Positions 27,761 to 40,200 of a DNA stretch of 64,000 nucleotides are shown in pieces. The stretch is from Cardiocondyla obscurior (lineage: Eukaryota; Arthropoda; Insecta; Hymenoptera; Formicidae). A program made the position numbers and the translations under genes. Location of the stretch: the NCBI RefSeq assembly GCF_019399895.1, contig NC_091865.1:1679001-1743000 (forward strand), given 5' to 3'. How positions within the stretch are numbered: position 1 is the first letter of the stretch; every line of letters starts with the position of its first letter. Under the pieces are notes generated by a model, which worked only from the letters and a program-made list of their open reading frames with translations, was not told the DNA's origin and searched no databases.

Positions 27761-28879
27761 TTGTAAATCGATCGGTATTCCGTGACTTTTGACTGACAAG
27801 ATAATGGATTAAATGAGGTGCGCCAAAGAAATTATGATCGGATGCAAAGCAAGAAGCGGAACGATAACAATGGCTGGAGTTGACGACGCCGTTTTTCGAC
27901 CACTTTCACGAATTTACGTAATCGGCTTCCGCCTCGTTCCCGAACCGCGGTGAAGACCAGCAGCTTCTTCTCTCAGCTTAATGAAAAGATCTTTTGTCGC
28001 TCGAGAGAGAGGAAGAGAGAGAATTAACATATTTCCATTCAGAGTCATATCGAATAACGAAAAGATCAAACCAAAGTCCCGAAACTATTAAAGGAAGAAG
28101 GCAGGAAGCTTGTATAAAATTAAGAAAGTTTTTGCTCGAGACTATTTAATATCGGAATAACGAAAGTTATAACGCCTCATCGGATGAATATTTTTCCAAG
28201 CAGTAAGGAAAAGAACTAACGATCCATTTCAAATCAATATGTTTTCTAAAAATTTAATTCCTTTCGTCAAAATTGCCGTTAAATTTTTTAATAAAATTTG
28301 TATACGACTAGAGATTGCAGAGCGCGCGTTATTATATTCGGAAATTAATTAATTATATTAATAATTACGATTGAGTGATATACAGTAATCTGAGTTTTAA
28401 TAAATTAATTTTTTATTTCTTTTCTTTTTTTTGTGCCCACATGTTCGGTTATGTCTCATGAATCTTTCGCATGCCTTCTCAGCTTGCCACATATATGAAT
28501 AACAGAAGATTACCATCTACTCGCCCCCCTTACCCCTAATTTCCGCAAGATGCGTCGGTATAGCGCGCGGCGTATCGCGCCGATTCCCAAAAATCGTTGC
28601 ATATATGCATACAAAATCGCGCGTATATGCGCCCAACGACGCCGATCTCTCATGCGATCATTAACTTCGGCGTTACGGGCGTGTCCGTGCTCGCGACCGG
28701 AAGTGATCGCTCCGTCGACAAGATAACGATAATCAAGCAGGCGCAACAAGAACGAGTCGTACTTAAATAAAATTACTATTACTAGACATCGGGGTATTGT
28801 ATAATTTAATATCGACGACATGAGCGGAACCAGAACGAGAAACATATTTTTTTGCTGATTACAAAGTATATTTCGAGAA

Positions 28880-29280
28880 TAAAACCCGAATACAAATAAC
28901 GAAAAGAAAATTATGCGACTTACCACTTGGCATGAACTTCAGCGGAGTTGTCGAGTTCAGCCGGTGACTGTAACATAAAATAAAACATTATTGTAGACAT
29001 GTATTTAAATTAAAGTAAAGGTAAAGCTTTCTATATTTTTACAAAGATTTTTCTTTTTTAATTTATATGTACCTATGAGTTGCTCCGCCGATGTATGATG
29101 CCCCCCGGGCCTGCTCCTCCTCTCAGATGGGACGTGACGAGCCATCCTGCCGCGCACTGGACACTCGCGAGATAGTCCACGACACTCCCGTCCGTTAAAT
29201 TCGCGATCCCGACACGAGAAATTGACTACGATGTAAAGGCTACAATGCAGAGTCCGCGAGTCACCTTAACCTTGATGAGA
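28880..29280 (-). repeat. Left arm of inverted duplication
   Basis: The reverse complement of this ~400-bp block matches about 30,245-30,640 on the plus strand. In order, reading outward from the centre, the shared parts are a TTCTCGTGTCGGGATCGCGA block, a GGCAGGATGRCTCGTCACGT block, a donor (CATAG then GTACAT), an AT-rich ~105-bp intron-like segment, the acceptor TTTTATGTTACAG, a 44-nt exon-like segment and a donor (GTAAGTCGC). Similarity fades gradually on both sides. The arm points left. No terminal target-site duplication or transposase is seen, so this looks like a local inverted segmental duplication rather than a transposon. Confidence 0.9.
28924..28967 (-). other. Candidate 44-nt exon in left arm
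   Basis: On the minus strand, a long T-rich tract ending TTTTATGTTACAG precedes the segment and GTAAGTCGC follows it, so both splice borders are good. In one frame it reads SPAELDNSAEVHAK with a split last codon. An ATG ten bases before the donor gives an alternative start (MPS, then phase 1). Either it is an internal exon of a minus-strand gene, or it is the second exon after the arm's own exon ending at 29,073. Its twin is at 30,556-30,599. In the 29,073 case, splicing from an ATG in that upstream exon would hit a stop after three codons, so that upstream exon would have to be 5' UTR. Confidence 0.45.
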
Positions 29281-30244
29281 ATAGACTTCGATCAACTCTC
29301 GTCGGCGGAACGAACGACACCGAGACTTTACCGCGAACGAGACGGGGCCGCGATGTGAGACGTTCCCCGCGCACCGTCTTCCTCGAGTTCCTCAAAAATA
29401 ATTCCCTCGAAACGGGACGAGAATCTCGGACGCGACGGAGAAGACGCGCGAGGTCGAGATTTCACTCTCCGACAATGGCGACCGCGGAAATCGCTGAATG
29501 TCGCTGAAGGAGATGGCGAGTGAAGCGGGTCGGTAATGCCAATCGCGGGCGACGCGGCCCAACATCACGTCGAACGCACCGTGCGCTGTGCTTGCTACGT
29601 AACCTTGTTATCGTACGTAACCTTGTCGTCCCGAAGCATTTTACCGAGGCACAAAACAAATCGCGGAACGACGAATGGATTAACACGGGAGCACAAAGAA
29701 TGATTGTCCGTTCCCGAGTCGACGACGTCGACACCGACTCGTATGCAAGACTGTCCTCACTGTAGTCGAAAGGTCGCGAAACTGCGGAGCGATTAGCAAC
29801 ACGTGCTCGCGCTCGAGGCTCCGCAGTAAGACTGTGCGTTAGAGATTTCGGTCCTCGGATAGAAAGACTTCGATCGCGAACCTTTGCAATTTCGATGCCC
29901 GCGTATCGTCGCCCGATTATTAGCACGCGAAATTAACCGTGGCTGAATGACGAACGAGGACCCGTGCTCACCGCGTGATCAACGTGTCTCTTTAACTGCG
30001 CGATGGGTCCGTACGCGGATATCGATCGGGCGATCGATGGAGCGCTGTGATTGGTCGGCGTTGGGGATCACCATCCGCCTTTTGGAACGTCGCTTAGCCT
30101 CGACGTGGTGTTCGAGCCACGTGGCAGAGGTGATAAAGGGGTAGAATATTCCACGAGTGTTGAGTGCGCAGGGAACAATTCATACCACGGCCCGACTCAT
30201 TCGCCGCTTAACGCGACTTTTGGACGTTGTTCATTTCGCTGACG
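29281..30244. promoter_or_regulatory. CpG-rich core between inverted arms
   Basis: This ~960-bp unique core is CpG-rich and lies between two outward-pointing arms that each begin with an exon-like block and a donor. That geometry would suit a divergent promoter. It contains CACGTG near 30,119 and an ACACGTGC E-box-like site near 29,800. Overlapping frames on both strands (up to 154 codons on the minus strand) have no recognisable domains. The promoter role is inferred from position and composition only. Confidence 0.3.
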
Positions 30245-30640
30245 TGAATCGACCGAAGGGTTAAAGTGACTCGCGGACCTCGCTTTACGTCGTAGCCAGC
30301 TTCTCGTGTCGGGATCGCGAATTTAACGTACGGGAGTGTCGTGGACTATCTCGCGAGTGTCCAGTGCGCGGCAGGATGACTCGTCACGTCCCATCTGAGA
30401 GGAGGAGCAGGCCCGGGAAGGGCATCCTGCATCGGCGGAGCAACTTATAGGTACATATTATAAATTAAAAAAATATATATCTTTGTAAAAATATAGCTTT
30501 GCCTTTACATTAATTTAAATACATGTCTACATTAATGTTTTATTTTATGTTACAGTCACCGGCAGAGTTCTACAACTCCGCTGAAGCTCATGCAGATTGG
30601 TGAGTCGCATGATTTATTTTTCGTAGTTTATAATCGGGTC
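30245..30640 (+). repeat. Right arm of inverted duplication
   Basis: Mirror copy of 28,880-29,280, reading rightward. It keeps the donor at 30,451 (CTTATAG then GTACAT), the ~105-bp AT-rich intron, the acceptor TTTTATGTTACAG and the donor GTGAGTCGC at 30,600. Relative to the left copy there is a 2-bp insertion in the first exon-like block (CCCGGGAAGGGC versus CCCGGGGGGC) and several small indels in the intron. The last 54 bp of the intron differ at only two sites, whereas the adjacent 44-nt exon differs at eight. Confidence 0.9.
30556..30599 (+). other. Candidate 44-nt exon in right arm
   Basis: Plus-strand twin of the minus-strand exon candidate at 28,924-28,967. The acceptor (GTTACAG) and donor (GTGAGT) are both intact. 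In the frame matching the twin it reads SPAEFYNSAEAHAD with a split last codon. The ATG ten bases before the donor is also kept, here giving MQI then phase 1. It could be a 5' exon of a rightward transcript, conceivably the Beat-like gene 22 kb downstream, or a non-functional copy. No direct evidence joins it to anything. Confidence 0.35.
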
Positions 30641-33600
30641 TCTTGAACCGATAACACGTCGTCGACCATAAATTAATTAATTATAATAACGCGCACGAAT
30701 TGGGACCTTTCGATAAATAGCGCACGCAAAGCGTGCTAGTTTAAATAAATAAAAAAGAAAAGAAAATATTAATCAGATATCGGTAGTTAATTTATCATTA
30801 AATTATTTAATTTAATTTAAATTAACTGAGAGTCTTACAAGGTTTCATTAAATGTTGATTTAATTTTAATGCACACATATATCACGTGTATATAAATTAT
30901 AACTCTTACTGTCGGTATAACAAATACTAACAAAAAAAAAAGGGGAACTAGAACGTTTCATTATAAGATATGCCAATCATATCAGAGTTATCGTTAACCA
31001 TTTATGATATATCATTTGGCGATGGTTTGAAATACGATGCATTTTCACGCAGCTAACTAAATGTGCGGTTATTAAATCGATGACGCGATGAAATATATGC
31101 ACGTAGCATTGCGAATAATAGCAAACCGATGCAGTTGTGTCTGAATGATTGATCGTCCTCTATTCAAAAACAGTTATCAAAGTCGTTTCGACGCGCAAAG
31201 AATCTCTTAATCGCAATCGTTATCGCTATTTAAAAGTACTTACGATTAACAAAAAGTCCTTGATATTTCAAAAGATTTTTCTGGTAGAGAATATCTTGTT
31301 CGTCACAGTTTGGCAGTGCGTTAAAGCAGGTTTTGCTGGCAAAAATCGCATTTACCGATGTAAATTAAACTGCGTAGTCTCATTTACCGAAATTGAAATA
31401 GAATTCGCGTCGTCTTTGTCGGCCTAACGCGGCGCATTAACAAAAAGCGCGTCTGTGAATGAGAGTATACGCGCGAGCGCGAGAGAGAAAGGCGAGAGAA
31501 ATAAAAGCACCAGAGGCGAAAGGACGGAGAAAGAGTATAATGGACTGGATGAGAAGCAGGAGCGGTTATCCTGTAACGCCGAGTGCCTCGTATCATATCT
31601 GCACCCGAGCTATTTCCTCCCCGCAATTGCAATCGCGCGCACGGCTGCGGCTCGCGCGGTTCACCAACGCATGATTAGCGTAAAGTCGCCATGGATAATT
31701 CGGTTTGCAAGTTAAATGAGAAATTGCCCACGTTTTTTTTTAATTTTATTTCACACAAGCGTGAGAATTCATAAAAGAGAGGAAGCCGGATCGTGAAAGA
31801 AAGAGGAACAAAGGGTGCGCGTAAAGAAGCGGAGTAATAAACAAAATTTACGAAGAAGAAACGCCGTAACGAAGATAGAATCTACGTTAATAGAACGATC
31901 GTGGCAACTCAATTTGCATCAAGTAACCGAGTACGTAATGTGATATCGAGATAAAAATTAACGAGGAAAATAATGACGTAGTACAACGTTGATAGGTACG
32001 CCGACAACTTGCCGCGATCACCTGCGACGATAGCTCGGGCGCTCAATCGCTCGTAATTAGTTTTCCGTCGTGGGGATTTCGGTGGAGACATAATAAACTT
32101 GTTGCTAGAGAAACGAATTTGTGTTAGGAAGACCGGCGGCGAGGCTGAGCCGGAAGAAAAGCAGAAAAACGAAGAGAAATAACATAATGCAGGTAATAGC
32201 GTATTCAAAGCAGAGGAGGGCAAAGCAGCCGCACTTAAATCGTTGCAAAAGTATATATATGTTATGTATATACGTATACATATATCCGCGCACCGATAGC
32301 ATCCGCCGAAGGTACACGGGGCATCTTTTGTGCGAGATAATGAGAAGGATTCAATTAGTCTGCGGCTGGCATTTAATGCTCCCTTCCCGATTATAACTCG
32401 AGCACGAGTGACGTGCACTAATAAATTGTAAAAATGCAAGGAAAAAAAAACTGCACCCTGCACGCGAACTGGATTAAAACGAGAAATTGTATAGCTACAA
32501 ACCCTCATAGGTGCAAATAATTCAAACTTGGTTTTTTTAATATTTATACAATTTTTTTTGTAACCTTTAGCACGAAAGAAACGGAAGGAAATAAGCTAAA
32601 ATAAACTTGTAATAGCTATAAACTTTTAATTAGAGCAAAATCTTTCAAGTTCTTTCAGTTCTTATTTCGCTTCAGAATGCGCCAGACAAAATTTAATGAC
32701 CTATGGCTGACGTTGCCCGTAAATTACGAAAGCTACGACCAACGGAATATGCGCTGCTCGTTTGTCGCACGTGCTGTCCTCGTGGAAAATTATAGCTTTA
32801 GAAAATAGTAAGTTTTGAGACGTCGGTGGAAATACGACCACCGACCATTAAATAATTGATAAAAGAAACAATTTTTGCTGAACGCGATCACGATACGATA
32901 TTAATAATTGTGTACAAAATTAAATAATGAAGAAAAACATATTTTCGTTAACGATCAATCATATGGAGAAAAAATTCGTGAAAAATATTCATATTTTCAA
33001 ATAAATAAAAGCGTAGAATTAAAAAAAAAATTAATTTTTACTTGAAAGTATTATTTAATTATTTTTACTTCGCGATATCAATTTAATTAAAAAAAAAATT
33101 GTCTTTTTCCCGAAACTCAAACATAAACTTCAAAAAGATTACAAGCTCGTCTTCGATAGTTCAACAAAAGGGCGACAAAATTCCTTAATGTCACACGATA
33201 AAGTGCGGGCAATCACGCGTGGCTCTCAGTTAGTTCGATCGCTGGAATTTAATTACAGATGGACCGGATAAAGGCTGCCGGGTAGCTCTCCGATGACATT
33301 AGCTGTAGGCTATGCGATCTCATATCGTCATACTAACCCGCCGACATTCTACACGATAGAACACTGAAATCTCTTTTTCAGTATATTTTTGTTTCCCCCA
33401 TAAGAAGAAAAATACGATATTGCCTCGCGAAGCAAATGCTTACATTTAGTATCAAATATCTATCGGAATCCAAAAAAAAATCGATCTCTGACCCTTGTAA
33501 TATTAAATATTACTTTTAAATTTAATATTAAAAGAATTTATTTCTTTCCATTTGACAATATATTTTAATAATATATTTTAATTAAATACGAGAAATAAAA

Positions 33601-34155
33601 TAAGCAATCGCGCTTAAATGAACAATCAAATATCAAATAGCCAAAGGGAACGTTAATTAATAACTGGAGATCCAATCTCCATTTTTCCGATTCTCCAAAT
33701 TTGTTCGAAAGAAGTAATCCGATGTTTATTTAAAAAGGCGCAGGTGTCGATTGCGTGGCTGGTACCAGTTATATCGCGTATACTCCATCACGTATATCGT
33801 ATTTTTCTTTTCCGAGTTGATATATGTTCTATATTTTTCTTTTTTAAATTCGTCTCTTTCCTCGCGTTCGTTTCATATTTTGCCTTCATTTTGGCAAAAA
33901 TACCGGAGTGTGTCATCAGTTTGCCTTTGACGCGCACCAGTCGGAAATACAGTTTCTCATAATTTCATAATTCAGTAGACTGAACGCAGACGAGACCTCG
34001 TTGAACGCGATGTAGAAATACAATAATACCGAAACGCTGCACGCGAGGTAGTATGAAACGAGTATACCCGTACCCGAATTGTTTAGACATATTATTCATC
34101 ATTAAATAAATAACGCAGGTTCAACTTAATTAAATAAATTAATATAAAAACTCAC
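30641..34155. other. Non-coding DNA
   Basis: AT-rich with one CpG-rich patch near 31,430-31,700. A chance-looking minus-strand frame of 199 codons (32,508-31,909) has no recognisable domain. No repeat family is recognised. Confidence 0.55.
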
Positions 34156-34205
34156 CGGATGCGACGGCCCTCCTATACTTGGCGATAGAAAATGTTTTCC
34201 AATAT
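34156..34205 (-). other. Candidate 50-nt exon, minus strand
   Basis: On the minus strand the segment is preceded by ATGTTTCTGATTACAG and followed by GTGAGTTTTT, good acceptor and donor sequences. Two frames are open: one reads IGKHFLSPSIGGPSHP and ends in phase 0; the other reads YWKTFSIAKYRRAVAS and ends in phase 1. The first is compatible with the 28,924-28,967 exon (phase 0 entry), the second with the 3,116-3,160 exon (phase 1 entry). No family is recognised. An exon of a long minus-strand gene is the best reading. Confidence 0.45.
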
Positions 34206-37200
34206 CTGTAATCAGAAACATCAGGTCATCAATTAAACATGTCAAACGAATTATCCATTAAGAATAAAGGCTATTCAATAAATCGATTAATCTCGAATAA
34301 AAATTATAGAATTGTAAAATTATACAATATATTGTGCCACGCGTAACGACTTTGATGGCGGGCGATTTTATTAATCCGTCGAGATTAAAGCTAACGTATC
34401 AGAAAAGCTCTTTACGTAATTGAATGTTAATCGATCTCATTAACCACATATGACACGAGAATTCAGATTCAGACTCAACGAACAATGTGCAATGTGCTCG
34501 CGCGTCTATAAATGCGTGCATCAAATCAGCCACTCAACTTGTAAGCTGATAATCAGGCCATCAATATCAATCAGCAATGCATACACAATATGTGGCTCTC
34601 GGCAAGATCAATCAAATACTTAATGCGCAAATTAATACAATCAATCTGTTTATCTCTTCGACCCCGAGCGCGATTAAAATCTGTACGTGTTAAAACGTAC
34701 GGTGTGTATCTTTTTTCGTATAATATATTCGAGATTGGCTATCTCGTTAAGATTATTTTAATTGAACAAGAGGCAAACCGGAAGGCTCGATGCGCAATTT
34801 ACACGATTACGATTACATGAGCATTCGACGATTGCTTTGTTACATACCGCAGCCAACTATCGAATAATCCCTTCAAAGAGGTCCGAACGGTCGGGGACGT
34901 TCGTATTGATGGGCTAGGCGGAGTTTCGCAGAATTTCGCAAAGCGGCGGAAAGTTTGCACAATGGCAAAACCGGTCTTAAATGCAGCCTCGAACTTGCGT
35001 CGGGCGACGGTTAATCGCGGTGTGCGGGGAAAGCTTTGAGAAACGCACAATATAATAATGAGTCACTTTGCGCGCGCACCGACGCGACGCGTGTCACTCG
35101 TACGTAATTAAATACGGAGGGGGGGGGGGTATCGAGTTAAGAGCGAGTCAGGTGTGAACACGCGAGCAAATACATCGAGGCGAACGCGTGAAATGCGCGG
35201 AGCGTAGAAGAAAATCGAGGGAGGTACTTCTGCACCGCACGAGATGCTACTCGGTTTTGCGGTTCCGTTTCTCAGCCCTGGCAGCTGCCAATTCAAGGAC
35301 CCCGGTTGTTTTTTCGCAGGACATTAATGGGATTACACCTGTTGCGGTTTTCTTCTCTCTTTCTCTTTTTTTTTTCTCTTTCTTTTTTGAATTTCGAAAC
35401 GCGCGCATAACATCTCGTAATTGCATTCTATTATGTGTATAATATCGTGATCCATCAAGACTCGCCTGTTCATTTCGACGAACTTTCAAAAGGTCTTGAC
35501 GAAAGTATAATTTTATTAATTTTGCCATTTTTAACGCCGCGTTATATCTCAGGCCTTAGATTATTAATATTAATGTAGATTATTCCCATTGCATTGGCTC
35601 GATTAATTTAACAATCGAAGTTAATTACTTCCCGCTTCTCGGTACGTGCGATTAACGTAGAACTAATCGGAATTCCTGAAGGGTTTCGTGACCCGAATGG
35701 CTAAATCAATGGAATTTGTCCCAAGATATTGACCTTCCCCAGACACATATTGAAGAAGCTAGAGGTTGTGGAATATAATTTCCGAGATTATCTCCAGTAT
35801 GAAGGAACCTACCACCGATTAAAGTAGGCATTACGTAGAATACTGAACAGCTTAAAACGCATATACAATATATAATACGTTTCTTAATACGCTATATCGT
35901 GCGTTGAATAATTTTAATACTTCTCAGTACGTTTCCTAAGATAAATATGAACAAAGAAATAAAAAATAAAAAAAATCAGTTTTCATCTAACGTAATCTGA
36001 CCAGAAAAGGAAGGAGTTAATATACTACGCGCGAGGCAGCATGACTATAAATCCACACCAATATATATTGGACACTGCATGCAGCCGGTGTTCTCGGGTA
36101 CTTCCTAGTAGATGGAAGATCGATGCTAGGAGATGAAGGAAATTCCACGATGCACGCCGTAAGCGGAATTCTGAGTGTTTCTCGCGCGCAAACGGAATAA
36201 GTTGTGTCTGCTTTTGGACACGCAGACAAATGTCTATCTAACAAATTTCTTCGCGCCGGAAACTTTCGCGTTGGTATAAAAGTTTATCGAGAAATAAATT
36301 ATTTAAGAAAATACTTATCGGCAGATACGCATATAGCTGAGATGTTTCGATAAAGGTAGTTATATAGCTTTTTTAAAAAATTATAAATAATCTGCAGCAT
36401 CAGCATGCTGGGTGTCGTATAGTTTAGAAATATTACGTCGCTTAAAAAACACTTTGCAAAAATAAGCTCGCTGTAACTAGACAGGGACGAAAGGTTCTCA
36501 TTTCCTACCGATGAATATCTGCAGATTTACTGCAGGTACAAACAGGAAGTAAGCTACGTATTACGATCCTGCCGCTGCGAAATATAGAAACCTGATACAT
36601 TTCGAACAGTTACGGATCAATGCGCGAGAAAATGAAGGAAGCTCCAGTGAATCCAGCACGACAGTAAGAATATCAGTAATCCGATAATAAAGTAAATTGT
36701 GTCTCATTTATGAGAAAATCTGAACTTACAATTAGAAAAATAAAAATAACAGAAAGAAAAAGAAGAAAACTTTTTATATTATATTTTTCAATCATATACC
36801 AGTATTTCTATTCGTACGCTGGTTTGACGAATATTTCACGCTTTCATTAGAAAGTAATTAAATCTGTTGCTTTATTTAATTTTCTGTATCACTCAAAAGA
36901 TACCGTGCTGCGTTGACGTAATTAATGTTTGTAATTAAGATACGCGGGTTGAGATAAGCCTTTCGCATTCGGTACAGTATCAGATACACGCGTTTATCTA
37001 CGTGTATCCGTTCATAAAAAAAAAAAAAAATTACTTTGCAAAAGCAGCCACGATCGTATATATAAATCTTAACGCGATCGATTCGAATAAAACGTGTACG
37101 AAAATTTTTATCGCGACGCTATGTATCAATGTCAAGCGGATATCCGGCGGAATGAACCCGAGGAGCGAACCGGCAAATGATCCACCGATTAATCTCCAAC

Positions 37201-40200
37201 GCCCGCGGGAAAAATTCAATTAAATTCGAATTGTAACCGTAGGGAGAGAGAGAGAAAGAGAGAGAGGAGAGAAAAAAAAAGAGAACGTAATCCGCCTCAT
37301 TGTCTGCGCATGAGGATTAAATCTGTCGATAAAATTCGAAATAAAAACTTGAGTTTAATATCTTCCTTTGTCGCCAACACATTGTGTAAAATTTCACGCG
37401 TTTACGACGTACCATAACTTTCATATTAAATCCGCGAAACATTTTTGAATATAAATCGCACCGAGGGAACATCCCGTATTTGATATAAAAACATCGGCTT
37501 CTCGTGACTCTCCATTAGTCGTTATCGTCATTAACAATCTCCCAATAAAAGCGCGACACGCGGGCCGATATTTCTACGTAAAATATTTTGCACGCAAAAG
37601 CGATACGCTTCGCGAGGAGATCGATCACTTTGTGAAACAACGGTAAAACGTTGTTATTAAATGTATAATAAGCGTTAAAGCAAAGCTCGATCATTCTTAG
37701 ATTATTACTAGATTTTAGATTGTCAACCGGCGAATGAATAATTCGCGAGCGTTGGCACTCAGCGCTAATTGGATCGCGGATTTTTACGCCACGTTAAGGA
37801 ATGGGAATCTACCTTCCCCGTCGTGCTGCGCAAAAATTAAGGCAGTGCGTCCGCGATCGTGAAAGACGCGCCGTCATTTGTACGAAATGGAAGAAGCGAG
37901 GAAGTAATTTGTGCTTGTCCCGCGCGCGCTTGTCGAATCCTGTCGGGAGTAATAATTCATGTCAGTGGCCCCCAGCTACCACTGTCGGGTATTCTTTACC
38001 TGATATACAGCGCGGAGTAGAATATATATCGACCCGTTAGAAATAGCCTTGCAGGTCAGCACGCAAGTTTTTACATTTAACTACCATCGACCCTTCGCGT
38101 GGCAGGTTTGCTTATGGCGTATGGCAACGTAACTAGCGTAAACGTCGTGTTACCTCTCTCAGTTTAAGTTCCCACATAAGAGCCCCTCTTTACGTGAAGC
38201 AAAAAGATTTTTTTTTAATTAAAAAAAAAAAAATTGAAAAAACAAAACTTGAAAAGCGATTCGATGAATTTTGTAATATTTCAACCGCTTTAGCGCTTCC
38301 CAATCTCTCTCCATGTCAGTAGGAAATCGATCTCGCAAGTTTTATTCGACCCCTTCGTATCTTCAAACGTGACTTTACACGTGTGCATTATTAAGCTGTT
38401 ATTATCCAACTTTAAATTTTTCTATAACACATTATTACATATGCGAAGTTTATAACGCGCCTAAGAAAAGCTTTACGCGTTGAATGTTCGGATATCCCGC
38501 TCGAGAATTGAACGGATTTTCTTTCGTCGTCGAAAGTACTCGTCTCGTCAGAATTACAAAGGGAGAAAAAAAAAAATATATTAGAAACAGGAATAACGTC
38601 TTGACACATCAGACGAACCCTGACACGCATCCTAGTCACTAGCGGAGAAACTCGGACATGACGGGAGATGCACAATAAGTGTTGGGTTACGACACAAACT
38701 TGCGCGGAACAATGAACTAACGAAACTATGGCCTGGCAAAGGCGCACGGCTAAGCGCGGGTTATCGGGTTACCGGCAGTGCCGAGTTACTAAGAATCGTG
38801 CGGCTTGAGGGTGGCTCGAAGATAAAGGACTGCGAAAAGTGCTCGCGGAGCCCGTGGGAAATTTCGTCCCGCGCAAATGCGTTCTTTGCATCACGTCGCG
38901 AGACGCAACGCTACCGTGATCGATATAGCGCGAGGTTAGCGGTGCACACGTTGCGCTTTGGGAAAGCGAGATAAAAAGAAATAAAAAAAAAAAGAGAGAG
39001 CGCCGGTATGATGCATCAAAAACCACGAGGCGCGTGATCGAGTGCACTCGCGATGATTACAACGATGACCAACGCGCGCCGGCCGATAATTAATCTCGAA
39101 AACGCCGACGGCGGCGTTCGCGGTTTATGGCTAACGACGACAGATACGGCCTTTACGATGCGCCAATTTCTCGCGGCCGCATCGATACGCTATATACCCA
39201 GGCTCGAAGCTCGGAATAGAGTCTAATATAGACCAAACGCACGAAGGTACGGTGCAAGGTTGAGGGAGATACGGTTGACGGGCAAACAACCTTCAGCCAT
39301 CTTGTTAGACGACAACGGAGCTATTATCTACTCAACAGCCCTGTTATAAACCGCTACAATCCAAGTTCTATCGAGTGCAAAGCGATTTAACGAGAGTTTG
39401 CCGAAGTATGTTTCACCGTGTCATCGCCGAAACAATTTTATCGCACCCGATAAAGGCGCCTTGGAGTTTCTAAAATTTATGCCGATTGCACTTCGATAGT
39501 AATTTTTAGATAGACCGCGTTTTCCACGACGTTGTCCGAGCTTAAAGGGTGGGGATTGAGAAAAACGGGGGAGGAAGTAGTATACTGTTCTCTCTCTCGG
39601 TTATCGGTGATTGTCAGCGGCCGTTGCTTCGCGATATATTAACTTATGGGTTTCGTGCGAGGATCGACGCACGTCACGATCTGCCTCTCGGTGTACGCGT
39701 CGCGGTGACGCAATTATGTGAATTCAGGCAGCGCGACGGGTGTCGCTTGGGTCGACGTGCCAGAGCGAAAATTGGCTCGGGCAGGATGGAATAATCGCGA
39801 GCTACCCCGCGATGAATGAAAACAATAGGCGGCCGTAGTAAACGTCAACGCGCGAGTGGGCCGGCCGCGAAGTGGCCCTTCCAAGAGGTTCTCTCCGTCG
39901 TTCCGATGAAAGCGCGAAAAGTTCCGTCCGTATACCGTTCACGCCGACCGTCCACGTCGTAGGCCAAGCTTTTGAGGAATTTCATAAACTTTTGTCGTCT
40001 GGAAAGTTAGAGGCTCGCCCGGTGAATAGAGATCGTTTCTGCTCTCTTCTGGGTGCCTATATCGCGATAGGTGGGAAAAGCACGCGATAACGCCCCGGCG
40101 CACGTTTCGCATTCGGTCGACGGCGAAACCGGGTGAATACAAGGAGTATTACGATCCCAAGCCATCTCTTTATGTTCTGGCTATCAATGGTTCTTGGAAA

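Noticed and set aside
31909..32508. 199-codon open frame, minus strand
   Set aside because: Low-complexity, Phe/Ser/Tyr-rich translation without domains, in DNA with frames on the other strand; no splice or start context supports it.
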